From assembly GCA_002699025.1 (NCBI GenBank), contig PABA01000048.1:62001-126000 (forward strand): DNA of 64,000 bases. The letters are read 5' to 3'. The DNA comes from Sandaracinus sp. GTDB lineage: Bacteria; Myxococcota_A; Polyangia; Polyangiales; Houyiibacteriaceae. Within the stretch, counting starts at the first letter, position 1, and every line of letters begins with the position of its first letter. Position numbers and translations under genes: made by a program. Of this stretch, positions 24,172-32,926 are shown piece after piece. The notes under the pieces were generated by a model, which made no database searches, was not told where the DNA came from, and saw only the letters and a list, made by a program, of their open reading frames with translations.

Positions 24172-24657
24172 TCAGTCTTCGAGGGCGGCGGGGTCGAGGC
24201 CGACCCACTCGGGGATGCGGTCGAAGGCGCCGTGGACCACCAGCTCGATCTCGTGTTCTTCGAGGCGCGAGGTGAACCATTTCGGCAGCGTCAGGTCGCC
24301 GCCGCCCGGGAAGACGACACGCGAGGGGCGCACGGCGTCGAGGGTCTGCCAGACCTCCTCTAGCAAGGCGCTGAACGCCTTCTGCACCAGCGCGGGATGC
24401 GGCGGCGTCGCGCCCCAGGCGAAGCCGCGCGGGTACCTCTGCGGGCGCCCGAAGCTCAGGGGGTGGCAGACGAGGACGTGGTCGCCCTTCTTGCACCAGA
24501 CGCGGGCTTCGAGGTGCCAGGCCCGCGCGTCACGGCCGAGGTCGTCGGCGGCGGTGGTGCGGCGGGGAACGCGGTAGATGCCGCCGCGCTCGAGGGGCTC
24601 CCAGCCGGCGGCGGCGAGCGCCACGCTCAGTCCAGGGGTGGGGTCGTAGACGATCAT
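24172..24657 (-). CDS. Hypothetical protein paired with GIY-YIG-like gene
   Basis: A 161-residue protein of unknown family with a mixed alpha/beta pattern (MIVYDPTPGLSVALAAAGWE, HVLVCHPLSFGRP, SRVVFPGGGDLTLPKWF, EHEIELVVHG). No catalytic signature is clear. ATG 24657 overlaps the stop of the upstream gene by four bases (ATGA), so the pair is translationally coupled and both depend on the ECF-like promoter at 25269-25293. A much longer overlapping frame reaching to 26508 is a shadow of sbcC and is rejected. Confidence 0.6.
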   Translation of the reverse strand: MIVYDPTPGLSVALAAAGWEPLERGGIYRVPRRTTAADDLGRDARAWHLEARVWCKKGDHVLVCHPLSFGRPQRYPRGFAWGATPPHPALVQKAFSALLEEVWQTLDAVRPSRVVFPGGGDLTLPKWFTSRLEEHEIELVVHGAFDRIPEWVGLDPAALED

Positions 24658-25256
24658 GCGGCCTCCGGGTGCCAGCTGAGGTTCAGGTAGCCGGTCTTGG
24701 GACGGGTCAGATCGCGCAGCCCCGCCTCGAGGGTGCTGCGCGGGAAGTCGAGCGCCGGGTCGGCGTAGAGCGCGTCGGCGAGCTGGCGTACCTCGGTCGG
24801 CGTGGGGCGCCCGACGGGGCGGCGAGGCACCAGGCGCCAGGTGAGGTAGATGGCGCTGACGGGCGACGCGGGGAGCGGGCCCGAGGGCTCGAGGTCGACG
24901 TTGGCGACGCAGAGCCGCGTGCGCCGGCGGAGCCGATCGACGAGGCGGATGGCCAGGCGCTCGACCCGGCGGACGTCGGTCGTCGGGCAGGTGAAGCAGA
25001 CGACACCGTGCTCGTGGCGTCGCTTGGTGTGGTGGTCGCGGAAGCGGTTCCGTAGCCCCTCGGGGAAGCTGCGGCCGACGTAGACCTCGATCTCCCCGAG
25101 CTCGGTCCCGCGGAAGAGGCGCGGCAGGCCGTGGACGGTCTGGATGGCGCGCCGGAGCGCGTGCGAGTACCGCGACGTGTAGTGGGGCGCGGCGTGGGCG
25201 GCCTCGACCAGGTCGGGGCCCGAAGCGACTGCGGTGTCGAAGGCGAGCATCGTCAT
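24654..25256 (-). CDS. GIY-YIG-like endonuclease domain protein
   Basis: A 200-residue protein. Residues ~55-110 resemble a GIY-YIG nuclease core: EIEVYVGRS (the YIG-like strand), an Arg-rich helix (GLRNRFRDHHTKRRHEHG), a following strand (VVCFTC) and VRRVERLAIRLVDRL, which would supply the metal-binding Glu. The first GIY strand is not obvious, so the call is moderate. The rest, with VANVDLEPSG and ALRRAIQTVHGL, is unassigned. It is the first gene of a two-gene unit; ATG 25256 lies 12 nt after a perfect promoter motif (an ATG six bases further in is also possible). Confidence 0.5.
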   Translation of the reverse strand: MTMLAFDTAVASGPDLVEAAHAAPHYTSRYSHALRRAIQTVHGLPRLFRGTELGEIEVYVGRSFPEGLRNRFRDHHTKRRHEHGVVCFTCPTTDVRRVERLAIRLVDRLRRRTRLCVANVDLEPSGPLPASPVSAIYLTWRLVPRRPVGRPTPTEVRQLADALYADPALDFPRSTLEAGLRDLTRPKTGYLNLSWHPEAA

Positions 25257-25268
25257 CTCGTGGAGAGA

Positions 25269-25293
25269 GACGGGCGCGCGCGGAGCATCTGAC
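25269..25293 (-). promoter_or_regulatory. ECF-like promoter motif (GTCAGAT-14-CGTC) for the GIY-YIG pair
   Basis: On the minus strand GTCAGAT at 25293-25287, 14 nt, CGTC at 25272-25269, then 12 nt to ATG 25256. It lies in the 69-bp gap downstream of sbcC. Confidence 0.7.
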
Positions 25294-25325
25294 AGTTGCG
25301 CGCGCCCTTCTCTCGAAGGGCTCCC

Positions 25326-28300
25326 CTACTCGGCGGCGTCGGCCCAGCTGGTGGGCGTGGTCTCGCTGCGACCGGTGACGTCGATGTAGCTCTCGTTCGG
25401 GCCGCGGCGGCGCACGTGGACGCTGGCGTCGAAGCGCTCGGCGAGGCCCTGGACGTGCGAGATGAGCACGACCTGCCGTCCCTGCGCGTGGAGGGCTTCG
25501 AGGGCGCCGAGGGCCACGTCGAGCGTGTCGAGGTCGAGGCTGCCGAAGCCCTCGTCGATGAAGAGCGAGCGCGTCTGGATGCGGTCGTCGAAGAGGGAGC
25601 TGAGCGCGAGGGCCAGGGCGAGCGACACGAGGAAGGTCTCGCCGCCGCTGAGCGTGTGAACCGCCCGCTGCTCGCCGGCGTCGTCCCGGTCGACCACCGC
25701 CAGGTCGAGGTCCCCGACGCGGCGGAGCTGGAAGCGGCCGGCGAGCTTCTCGAGGTGGATGTTGGCGCGGCTCACCAGTTGGTCGAGGGTCAGGCCCTGC
25801 GCGAACGCGCGCAGCTTCTTGCCGTCGCTCGAGCCGATGAGGTCGCCCAGCTCGCACCAGGGGGCGGCCTCTTGCCCGAGCTCTCCTCGCTGCGCTCGCA
25901 GCGTCTCGAGCGACGCGCGCTTCGCCTCGTGCGCGCTCTTCGCGGCGTCGAGCTGCACCCGTACCTGGTCCAGGGCGGCGAGGGCGTCCTCGTGGCGCGC
26001 GATGCGCTCCTCGAGGGCGGCGCGGTCCAGGGTAGGGCGGCCGTCCTCGCGGTGGGCTTGGAGGTCCTCGCGCCGCGCCTCGAGCTGGCCTTCCTTCGTG
26101 CGGAGCACGTCCCGCAGCGCGTTCACTCGCTGGCGGGTCTCGCGCACCCGGTCCGCCGGCCACGCCTCGAAGAGCGCGGTCAGCGCCTCGCGGCTGGAGG
26201 CGAGCGCCGTCCAGGCGTGCTCTGCGGCCTCGAAGCGCTCCTCGCGCTTCCGCTCGGCTGCGGCGAGAGCCTTCTCGGCGGCCTCGAGGCGCGTGGTCGC
26301 TCGCGTGTGCGCGTCCCGGAGGCGTGCCAGGCGCTCCTGCGCGGCGCGACGGGCTTCTCGTGAGCGCGCTCGCCGTTCGCGGAGGCGCTTCTCGACGGCG
26401 TCCGCGGGCTCGCCACCGAGCAGCGAGCGGCGTCTCTCCTCGACGGCGCGGAGCTCCGCGGCCTTCTCGGCGGCCTCCGTTCCGGCCTTCGCGGCGCGGG
26501 CTGCGCACGACTTGTGCTGCGTCGCTTGGTGCTCGAGGTCGACCGCGAGCTTCTCGATCGTCGCCTCGAGCTCCGCCTTCGCGTCTCGCTGCTGCTGGTA
26601 GCGCTGCGCGCGCTCCCGGGCCGCGTCCCGCGTCGTCTGCGACGCGAGGCCGAGCTCTCGAAGAGTGGCCCGGAGCTTCTCCTCGGCCTGCTCGGAGGCG
26701 CGCCGGGCGGGCTCGCGTTCCTCGCGCAGCTGCCGCACGCGCTCTTCCAGCCGCGCGGAGGCGTCCTGCTGCGCCATCAGGGTGCGCCGCGCCGTTTCGA
26801 GCTCGGACGCGAGGGAGGCCACGACGCCGCGCTGCGTCTTCTCCCGGGTCCGAAGCTCGGCGAGGTCGCGCTCACGCGCGGTATGGGCTTCGCGGCGCCG
26901 CTCGAGGTGCCGAGAGCGCGCGTCGAGCTCTTCCTGCATCGCCTCGGGCGTATCGGCGCGCAGCGCCTCGGGGAGCCGGCCGACCGCGTCTCGGGCCTCC
27001 TGCGCCCGCCGCTGGGCGTTCGCGCGGGACTCCCGTACCCGGCTCAACTTCTGCTGGGTGCCTTCCAGATCGTGCCGCACCGCGGCGAACGTCTCCACGG
27101 CATGCCGGGCCTCCTCGTCGGCCCGCTCCAGCTCTGAACGCAGCGCCGCCGTTCGGTGCGCGGGCGCGCTCTCTGCGTAGGGGTGATCGGTCGCTCCGCA
27201 GAGCGGGCAGGGCTCTCCGTCGACGAGCAGCTCGCGGTGCTCTTCGAGGCTCGCCTCCCGCTCGGCGCGCGCGAGGCGCCGCCGGAGCACCTCGAGCTCG
27301 CTCGCGGCGCGGTCCCGCTCGGCCTCGGTCTCGCGCCGCCGTACGGTCAGCCCGCCCAGGCGCCCTTCGAGCGCCGCCTCCTCGCGCGCGGCCTCGTCGC
27401 ACGCGGCCCGCGCCTGCGCCCAGCTCTCGCGGCGTGCGGCGGCGGTGGCGGGCGCGGCGGCGTCCTCCTCGAGCGCTTTGCGTTCCCGGGCGTGGGCGTC
27501 CGTGTCCAGCTCGCCGATCGCTTCCCGGGTGGCTTCGAGCTTCGCGGCGGCCTCGGCGTACGTCGCCCGGCGTTCGTCGCAGAGCCGTTCGGCGGAGTCC
27601 CGCGTGGCGCGGGCGGACGCCTCCTTCTGGGTCAGCTCATCGAGCTTCCCGTCGAGCTCGCGAACCCGGCTCTGCTGCCGCTCGGCGTCGTCGAAGAGCC
27701 TCTCGAGCTCGGGCCAGCGCGCGAGGAGGCGGGCGTCGCCGACGTGTGCCTCGAGCCAGGCGGAGAGCTTCGAGAGCGCCGGCTTCTTCGCGTCGAGCGC
27801 CTCCGCCAGCTCGCTCAGCGTCGTGGCCGCCACGGCGAAGGCGGTGTCCTCTTCGTCGCGCTTCGCCGCGAGCCGCGCGAGCTCGCTTCGGATCCGCGCG
27901 AGGTCCGCGTCGAGCTGCCGCGCCTCCTCGAGCTCCTTGCCCACGCGCTCGGCGGCCAGCTCGACGCCCGCGTGGGCGGCCTCGCTCCGGCTCGCGGCGG
28001 CCTCGGCCTTCGTCCGCTCGGGCTCCTGCTTCGCCAGCGCCACCCGGTCCGCGTCGCGTTCCAGGCGCGCCTGCCTCAGAGCCGTCTCGGCCTCCCTCAG
28101 CCAGTGGAGCGGCTCTCGTGCACGTTCGGCGGCCTCCACCTCATCGAGTGCCCGAACCGAGTCCTGCTCTTCATCCAGCTCGGCCCGGGCCGCCTCGACC
28201 GCGGCTTCGGCCTCCCGGACCTTCTTCGCGAGCTCGGCGTCTCTCTCCAGCCAGACCACCTGCCCCTTCAGGGCATCGCGTCGTGCGCCGAGGTTCTCGA

Positions 28301-29039
28301 GCGCAGCCTCCACGGCCTTTCGCCGCAGCGGGTCGGGGCCTGCACCATCTTCGACCTGCTCCTCCAGGGCGCCGATCCGCGCGTCCAGCTGCGCCAGCTC
28401 CGCCTCCAGCTCCTTCTTCCGCTGGAAGGCGAGCTCCGAGATCTCCGAGTAGAGCTCCGTCCCCGTCAGCTTCTCGAGCAGGCCCGCGCGCTCGTCCGCC
28501 TTCGCGCGCAGGAGCTCCGCGAAGCGCCCCTGCGGCAGCACCACCGAGCGCCGGAGCTCCTCCACCGAGAAGCCGACCCGCTTCTCCATCGCCTTCTGCA
28601 CCTGGCGCTTCTTGTTCTTGGCGACGCATCGGTCGGCGGCCACGTCGACCAGCGACCACTTCGCCTGCTGCACCCTGGCGCCCACCTTCTTCCGCGCCCG
28701 GTGCACCCACCAGCGCGCGCGGTAGTGCCGGCCGTCGACGCCGTCGAAGTCGACCACCACGCCGCCCTCGCCCGCGTCGCTCCGGAGCCAGGTGCGCGGG
28801 TCGAAGGCCGAGAGCCCGCTCTCGTCATCGAGCACCGGCGCGCCGTTCTGCGAGGGCAGGCGCGTCACCTCGTCGAAGAAGGCGAGGGTGATGGCGTCGA
28901 GCAGCGTCGACTTGCCCGCGCCCGTCGGGCCGACGATGGGCACGATGCCGGCCCCCGCGAGCGGCTCGCCCTCGAAGTCGAGGGTGTGCTCGCCGCGGTA
29001 GGTGCCGAGGTTCGTGATCTGGATGGAGCGGATTCTCAT
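25326..29039 (-). CDS. sbcC: SbcC/Rad50-family exonuclease subunit (SMC-like ATPase)
   Basis: A 1237-residue ABC/SMC ATPase that tethers and processes DNA ends with SbcD, acting on hairpins and double-strand breaks. Walker A PIVGPTGAGKSTLL lies near residue 35. Two long coiled coils rich in Ala/Glu/Arg flank a zinc-hook CPLC in GEPCPLCGATDHPY near residue 610. The signature LSGGETFLVSLALALALSS and Walker B SLFIDEGFGSLD are near 1130-1160. The length is normal for SbcC. ATG 29039 overlaps the sbcD stop by four bases, the usual sbcDC arrangement. Long plus-strand and other minus-strand frames over this gene are shadows of its biased codons. Confidence 0.95.
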   Translation of the reverse strand: MRIRSIQITNLGTYRGEHTLDFEGEPLAGAGIVPIVGPTGAGKSTLLDAITLAFFDEVTRLPSQNGAPVLDDESGLSAFDPRTWLRSDAGEGGVVVDFDGVDGRHYRARWWVHRARKKVGARVQQAKWSLVDVAADRCVAKNKKRQVQKAMEKRVGFSVEELRRSVVLPQGRFAELLRAKADERAGLLEKLTGTELYSEISELAFQRKKELEAELAQLDARIGALEEQVEDGAGPDPLRRKAVEAALENLGARRDALKGQVVWLERDAELAKKVREAEAAVEAARAELDEEQDSVRALDEVEAAERAREPLHWLREAETALRQARLERDADRVALAKQEPERTKAEAAASRSEAAHAGVELAAERVGKELEEARQLDADLARIRSELARLAAKRDEEDTAFAVAATTLSELAEALDAKKPALSKLSAWLEAHVGDARLLARWPELERLFDDAERQQSRVRELDGKLDELTQKEASARATRDSAERLCDERRATYAEAAAKLEATREAIGELDTDAHARERKALEEDAAAPATAAARRESWAQARAACDEAAREEAALEGRLGGLTVRRRETEAERDRAASELEVLRRRLARAEREASLEEHRELLVDGEPCPLCGATDHPYAESAPAHRTAALRSELERADEEARHAVETFAAVRHDLEGTQQKLSRVRESRANAQRRAQEARDAVGRLPEALRADTPEAMQEELDARSRHLERRREAHTARERDLAELRTREKTQRGVVASLASELETARRTLMAQQDASARLEERVRQLREEREPARRASEQAEEKLRATLRELGLASQTTRDAARERAQRYQQQRDAKAELEATIEKLAVDLEHQATQHKSCAARAAKAGTEAAEKAAELRAVEERRRSLLGGEPADAVEKRLRERRARSREARRAAQERLARLRDAHTRATTRLEAAEKALAAAERKREERFEAAEHAWTALASSREALTALFEAWPADRVRETRQRVNALRDVLRTKEGQLEARREDLQAHREDGRPTLDRAALEERIARHEDALAALDQVRVQLDAAKSAHEAKRASLETLRAQRGELGQEAAPWCELGDLIGSSDGKKLRAFAQGLTLDQLVSRANIHLEKLAGRFQLRRVGDLDLAVVDRDDAGEQRAVHTLSGGETFLVSLALALALSSLFDDRIQTRSLFIDEGFGSLDLDTLDVALGALEALHAQGRQVVLISHVQGLAERFDASVHVRRRGPNESYIDVTGRSETTPTSWADAAE

Positions 29040-30250
29040 GCCGGGGTGCTCTCTCGATTCTCGGCTTCGCGAAGGAGCTCGCGGAAGCACGTGACGAGGG
29101 CCTCTTCGGGCGGGCCTCCGCGGCGCCGCTCGTGCAGCGCCGCGAACACCTGCTCCGGCTCGAAGGTCTGGAGGCCGCTCTCCGAAGAGACGGTCGACGG
29201 GCCCACCATCTGACGGATCGGCGCGTCGATGCGCACGGCCACCAACCGCGCGCCGAAGGGCGCGAGCGCCTCGCGCACCCGGTCGCGGGCCCGTGGGGCC
29301 AGGTCCGTCAGGCGCACGTCCACGAAAGCGTGCTCCTCGGCCGGTGCCTCCGCGTCGGGGAGGTCGCTCGCGGCGATCTCGCCGACCACCTCTTCCAGCG
29401 CTCCTTCGAAGCGCCGCACCGGCACGCTCCGCGGCACGATCCGGCTCCGCACGGAGCGGAGCGTCGCGCCGTCGAAGTCCGCCACCAGCACCTGGTGCGT
29501 GTAGCCGGCCTCGCCCATCGAGAGCGGGATGGGCGAGCCGCAGTAGCGCACGCGCTCGCTCCCCACGGGCTGAGCGAGGTGCAGGTGGCCGAGCGCCACG
29601 TAGGCCACGTCGCGACCGAAGATCGCGGTGGGCACCGCCTCCTCTCCGCCGCGGAGCACCGGCCGCTCCGAGTCCGTCTCCCGGAGGGCGGCCCCCGCCA
29701 TGTGGCAATGCCCCATGGCCAGCAGCGCTTCGCCGCCGCGGCAGCGCTCCCGCGCGGCGTCGAGCGCGCGCTCGTAGACGGCGGCGTAGCCCTCCGCCGT
29801 GCCGAGCGAGGCCGGGTAGTCGCCGGGCCGCAGGAAGGGCATCGCCACGACGTGCGCCGCCACCTCGCCGTGGCCATCCGTGAGCGGCACCCGCACCCGC
29901 TCCGGCCGCGCTTCGTCGTAGCCGCCGATCAGCCGAATCCGGCGCTCGACCACCTCCGCCGGCGCCTCGAGCCGCGCCGCGCCGTCGTGGTTGCCGCCCG
30001 TGACCACGATGTCCAGCTCCGGGCAGCGCGCGTGCGCCGCCTCGAGGAAGGCGTAGAAGCTCCGGACCGCGCTCGAGGGCGGGATGACGCGGTCGTAGAC
30101 ATCTCCCGAGACCAGCAGCGCGTCGGCCCCCTCCTCCTCGAGGAGATCGAGCAGCCACGCGAAGAAGCGCGCGTGCTCGTGGGCCCGCGAGTGGCTCGCG
30201 AGCGTGTGCCCGAGATGCCAGTCCGACGTGTGCACCACCCGCAGGCTCAT
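29036..30250 (-). CDS. sbcD: SbcD/Mre11-family nuclease subunit
   Basis: A 404-residue metallophosphoesterase, the catalytic partner of SbcC. The phosphoesterase motifs are complete: TSDWHLGH at residues ~8-15, LLVSGDVYDR near 45, VTGGNHDG near 85, MGHCHM near 180 and ALGHLHLAQ near 220. The C-terminal capping region follows. ATG 30250 overlaps the preceding 62-residue gene by four bases, and its end overlaps sbcC by four, so three genes are coupled. Transcription should come from the GTCAGAT-CGTC site at 30445-30469, linking this repair nuclease to the same putative regulon as the defence genes. Confidence 0.95.
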   Translation of the reverse strand: MSLRVVHTSDWHLGHTLASHSRAHEHARFFAWLLDLLEEEGADALLVSGDVYDRVIPPSSAVRSFYAFLEAAHARCPELDIVVTGGNHDGAARLEAPAEVVERRIRLIGGYDEARPERVRVPLTDGHGEVAAHVVAMPFLRPGDYPASLGTAEGYAAVYERALDAARERCRGGEALLAMGHCHMAGAALRETDSERPVLRGGEEAVPTAIFGRDVAYVALGHLHLAQPVGSERVRYCGSPIPLSMGEAGYTHQVLVADFDGATLRSVRSRIVPRSVPVRRFEGALEEVVGEIAASDLPDAEAPAEEHAFVDVRLTDLAPRARDRVREALAPFGARLVAVRIDAPIRQMVGPSTVSSESGLQTFEPEQVFAALHERRRGGPPEEALVTCFRELLREAENRESTPA

Positions 30251-30435
30251 CGCGCCCCCTCGAGCTCGAAGAGCGCCGCCTGCTGGTCCATCCACGCGAG
30301 CACGTCGTGCACCGCCGCCCGGTAGGACGGCGGCGGCGTCCCGCACTCCACGCGCCCCCGCTCGAAGAGCCGCTCCGGCGAGACCCGCAGCAGCTCCAAC
30401 ACTTCGCCTACGGCGAGATCGAGTTCATCATCCAC
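30247..30435 (-). CDS. 62-residue hypothetical protein leading the sbcDC operon
   Basis: A small acidic helical protein (LDLAVGEVLELLRVSPERLF, then YRAAVHDVLAWMDQQAALF) of unknown family. The GTG start at 30435 lies 9 nt after the CGTC half of a promoter motif; an ATG two codons in is possible. The stop overlaps the sbcD ATG by four bases, so it is made from the same transcript. Its size and place suggest a regulatory or partner subunit of SbcCD rather than an enzyme. Confidence 0.55.
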   Translation of the reverse strand: MDDELDLAVGEVLELLRVSPERLFERGRVECGTPPPSYRAAVHDVLAWMDQQAALFELEGAR

Positions 30436-30444
30436 GCCCGGAGA

Positions 30445-30469
30445 GACGGCGCGGGCGAGTCGATCTGAC
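30445..30469 (-). promoter_or_regulatory. ECF-like promoter motif (GTCAGAT-14-CGTC) for the sbcDC operon
   Basis: On the minus strand GTCAGAT at 30469-30463, 14 nt, CGTC at 30448-30445, then 9 nt to the GTG at 30435. Confidence 0.7.
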
Positions 30470-30503
30470 AGCCCGCCGGGCGTCTACGGGGAAGGGGGCG
30501 CTC

Positions 30504-30671
30504 TCAGCTTCGCTCGGCGCCGCACACGAGCCCGAAGAGCTTCTCGCGGAGGGCAGGGAGCTCCACGCGGTCGAGGAGTCTCTGGAGCCACTCGAGGGTT
30601 TCGACGCTGCCCGACCAGTGCTCCTCCAGCAGCTCTTCGCTCACGTACTTGCGGTGGATGAGCTTGGTCAT
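30504..30671 (-). CDS. 55-residue hypothetical protein
   Basis: A short frame (MTKLIHRKYVSEELLEEHWS, then ETLEWLQRLLDRVELPALRE) of clear protein-like, helical character. ATG 30671 overlaps the stop of the preceding 120-residue frame by four bases (ATGA), the coupling seen repeatedly in this region. No family is recognised. The pair may be a small two-component unit such as an antitoxin or immunity set, but nothing in the sequence shows this. Confidence 0.45.
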   Translation of the reverse strand: MTKLIHRKYVSEELLEEHWSGSVETLEWLQRLLDRVELPALREKLFGLVCGAERS

Positions 30672-31030
30672 GCACATCGTCGCTTGCCCCCTTCGAGGAA
30701 CCCGCGAGGGATGAGAGATGCCAGGTAGTCCAGGAAGCCCGGGAGCTCCTTCTCCGTCTTCGAGGCCTTCTTGGTGAAGTCGGACCAGGCGCTCGACTCG
30801 CTGGCGCCGTGATCGGAGGCCGCCTGTCGAAACGTCGCGAAGTCGTCGAAGGAAGGGGCGTTCGGGTCGTAGAGAACGATTCCCGAGCTGCCCTCATCGG
30901 CCCGCTTCGCGCTCTCTTGCAAGAGCGGTGAATCCGCCGCCGTGACGCTGCGGACGTCTGCGCGGAAGTCCACCCAATGCCCATCGAGCTGGCTCAGGTC
31001 GATGGCGACATCTCCGACCTGTTTCTTCAA
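30668..31030 (-). CDS. Hypothetical protein, possibly 5'-truncated
   Basis: A frame of about 120 residues with genuine-looking sequence (DVAIDLSQLDGHWVDFRADV, FDDFATFRQAASDHG) but no good start. The first usable codon is TTG 31030, without a ribosome site. The frame stays open for ten codons upstream to a TGA, and those residues (WRIDELLADL) look like part of the protein. The gene may have lost its beginning, or it may use an unusual start. It is coupled to the 55-residue gene downstream. Function unknown. Confidence 0.4.
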   Translation of the reverse strand: MKKQVGDVAIDLSQLDGHWVDFRADVRSVTAADSPLLQESAKRADEGSSGIVLYDPNAPSFDDFATFRQAASDHGASESSAWSDFTKKASKTEKELPGFLDYLASLIPRGFLEGGKRRCA

Positions 31031-31282
31031 GTCGGCGAGCAGCTCATCGATACGCCAGCATCAGGGGTGCGGAGGTGGTGGGCCTCTCGGCGCTCGCTCT
31101 GAGGCTCCGAGCAGCCGCTACCGTGGGTGGTCGGCGTGTCGGGTGACGGGGTTGTCGAGACCCGTTGGCCGAGGGCCGGAGCTCCCTTGGGTTGCCGTTT
31201 CGACCACGATGCGTGCTTCGCTCGAAGGCCGTCATTGCATGCGCACGGGCTGCCGTGTTGATCTCCTCACGAGGAGGGCACG

Positions 31283-32221
31283 ATGCGTAAGAACGAAGTC
31301 GCCGTACTCGGTATCGACCCGGGAACGAGCAAGAGCTGGAGCGTCGTCGAAGCCCGAGCGAAGCCCGGAGCGAGCCTCGGGCGCCTGGTGCCCGAACCGA
31401 TGGAGGCGTGGCCGCACGACTCGCTCGAGGAGGGGGTCGAGCAGGTCGAGGAGCGCGCGCGGGACCATGCGTGTCTCCTGGTGATCGATGCGCCGCTCCG
31501 GTTCCCTCGCACGCTGGCGGAGGCGTCGTTCGTGCCGGATGAGCAGAACGCCCACTACCCCTTCGATGTGAATCCGTTCTCCACGCGCCCGTGCGAACGG
31601 GCGCTCAGAGGCAAGCCACGTCGGAAGACGCTGCACGAGTCCGTTCGAGGCCTCGAGGCGGCGCTGCAGGAGCTCCGGGCGGAGGCCAAGAAGAGGCGGT
31701 CGACGTGGTTTCGCCATGCCGAAGGGGTCAGCGTCCAGCCCTTCATGCAGGCGCCGCACGGGCCCATCGTCGACGCCTTCCTGGTCGCGCTTCGGGACGC
31801 CGGGCTACCCGTCGAGCTCTCCTTGGAGGCGATGCTCTCCGGCTCCTGGGAGAAGGGCCGAGTGTACGTGGCCGAATCCCACCCCGCCGTGAGCATGGCG
31901 ATGACTCCGGGGGTGGAGGCGGTGCCCAAGTACAAAGGGGGGTCGGAGTCCGTCAAGAACCTCGTGAAGCAGCTCGGGCCGTACGCGAGCAGCGTCCTGG
32001 CGCCTCCGCATCCGGAGCTACACGACGACGACGACGAGCTCGACGCCTTCGTCTCCGCCTTGAACGGAGTGAGCGTGGTGCTGGGGCGAGCGGATGTGTT
32101 CGGCACGGACGAGCACGGCTACTTCCTGGTGCCCCAGCGGGAGAGTGGGCCGGCGTGGCGCGACCTCTGGCGTGAGGCCGCGGACGGGCTCCCCACGAAG
32201 ACGAGCACCTCCGGTCGCTAG
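31283..32221 (+). CDS. DUF429 (RNase H-like fold) protein
   Basis: A 312-residue protein of the DUF429 family, predicted to have an RNase H-type fold. Family hallmarks are GIDPGTSKSW at residues ~10-19, CLLVIDAPLRFPR near 65-77, YVAESHPAVSMA near 195 and the C-terminal acidic DDDDELDAFVSAL near 250. These Asp/Glu residues are where a two-metal nuclease site would lie, though no activity is established for the family. A strong ribosome site (GAGGAGG) precedes ATG 31283. The 252 bp upstream hold no gene that I can support. It nearly abuts a converging gene. Confidence 0.7.
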   Translation: MRKNEVAVLGIDPGTSKSWSVVEARAKPGASLGRLVPEPMEAWPHDSLEEGVEQVEERARDHACLLVIDAPLRFPRTLAEASFVPDEQNAHYPFDVNPFSTRPCERALRGKPRRKTLHESVRGLEAALQELRAEAKKRRSTWFRHAEGVSVQPFMQAPHGPIVDAFLVALRDAGLPVELSLEAMLSGSWEKGRVYVAESHPAVSMAMTPGVEAVPKYKGGSESVKNLVKQLGPYASSVLAPPHPELHDDDDELDAFVSALNGVSVVLGRADVFGTDEHGYFLVPQRESGPAWRDLWREAADGLPTKTSTSGR

Positions 32222-32222
32222 G

Positions 32223-32828
32223 CTAGATACGGTCGGGCCAGCGGTCCTTCCAGAGTGCTTCGAAGCGCGCGCGAAGGTCTGAGCGTGCTGGGTCGAGGAG
32301 CGCGGCGAGGTAGTCGGCGTGGTAGCGCTGCACGCGCTCGAGCACCCGGTTCGGGGAGATGAGTAGCCGGTCTCCGTCGATGGCCACCGCGTCCGGGAGC
32401 GAGTTGGAGATACGGATACGCTCGCGCGTGATGCCATCGTGGAAGAGCCCGCAGCGGACGTCTTCGTAGAAGGTCTGGACGGCCGGAGTTCCGCTTAGCT
32501 CGGGGAAGGCGCGCGCGAAGCCGTCGCGAAAGAAGCGGCCCGACTCCCCCGGGCGGGGAACACGCCCGACTCGGTAGTGCTCGTTCCCCTCGAAGTAGGC
32601 GACCGCTATCATCAGCACGACGAAGCCGTCGTGGGGGAGGCGGCTCGCACAATCGAGGAACCAGCCGCGCACGCGGTCGTCGTAGATGCGCACGTGCGTG
32701 TCGAACTCCGCGAGCGGATACCAACGCTGCTCTTGGTTGTGCCAGACCTCGTCCCGGCCCGGGAAGCGCTTGAAGTGGAGGCCGATGGCGAGGTGAGGCT
32801 GGTCGAGGTCCGGGGGTGGGGTCGTCAT
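32223..32828 (-). CDS. Hypothetical protein with HEPN-like RxxxxH motif
   Basis: A 201-residue protein. The N-terminal part (LHFKRFPGRDEVWHN, WFLDCASRLPHDGFVVLMIA) is alpha/beta. The middle contains FYEDVRCGLFHDGITRERI, where R-C-G-L-F-H fits the Rx4-6H signature of HEPN ribonucleases and is set in helical sequence as expected ('R.GL.H.G' is a frequent form). The family is otherwise unrecognised. Whether it is an active RNase is unknown. It converges with the DUF429 gene and precedes, on the same strand, nothing obviously related. Confidence 0.5.
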   Translation of the reverse strand: MTTPPPDLDQPHLAIGLHFKRFPGRDEVWHNQEQRWYPLAEFDTHVRIYDDRVRGWFLDCASRLPHDGFVVLMIAVAYFEGNEHYRVGRVPRPGESGRFFRDGFARAFPELSGTPAVQTFYEDVRCGLFHDGITRERIRISNSLPDAVAIDGDRLLISPNRVLERVQRYHADYLAALLDPARSDLRARFEALWKDRWPDRI

Positions 32829-32926
32829 GGGGGGCTACCTGTCCAGTGGGGAAGCCTTGGTTCCGGTTCTGGACCTATCGGGTCTGGCGCCCGAAACAGT
32901 GCTGGCCCTGAGACGTTCGAGCTCGA

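Noticed and set aside
24706-24712. GTCAGAT inside the GIY-YIG-like gene
   Set aside because: It lies in coding sequence with no CGTC partner at 14-15 nt; a chance match.
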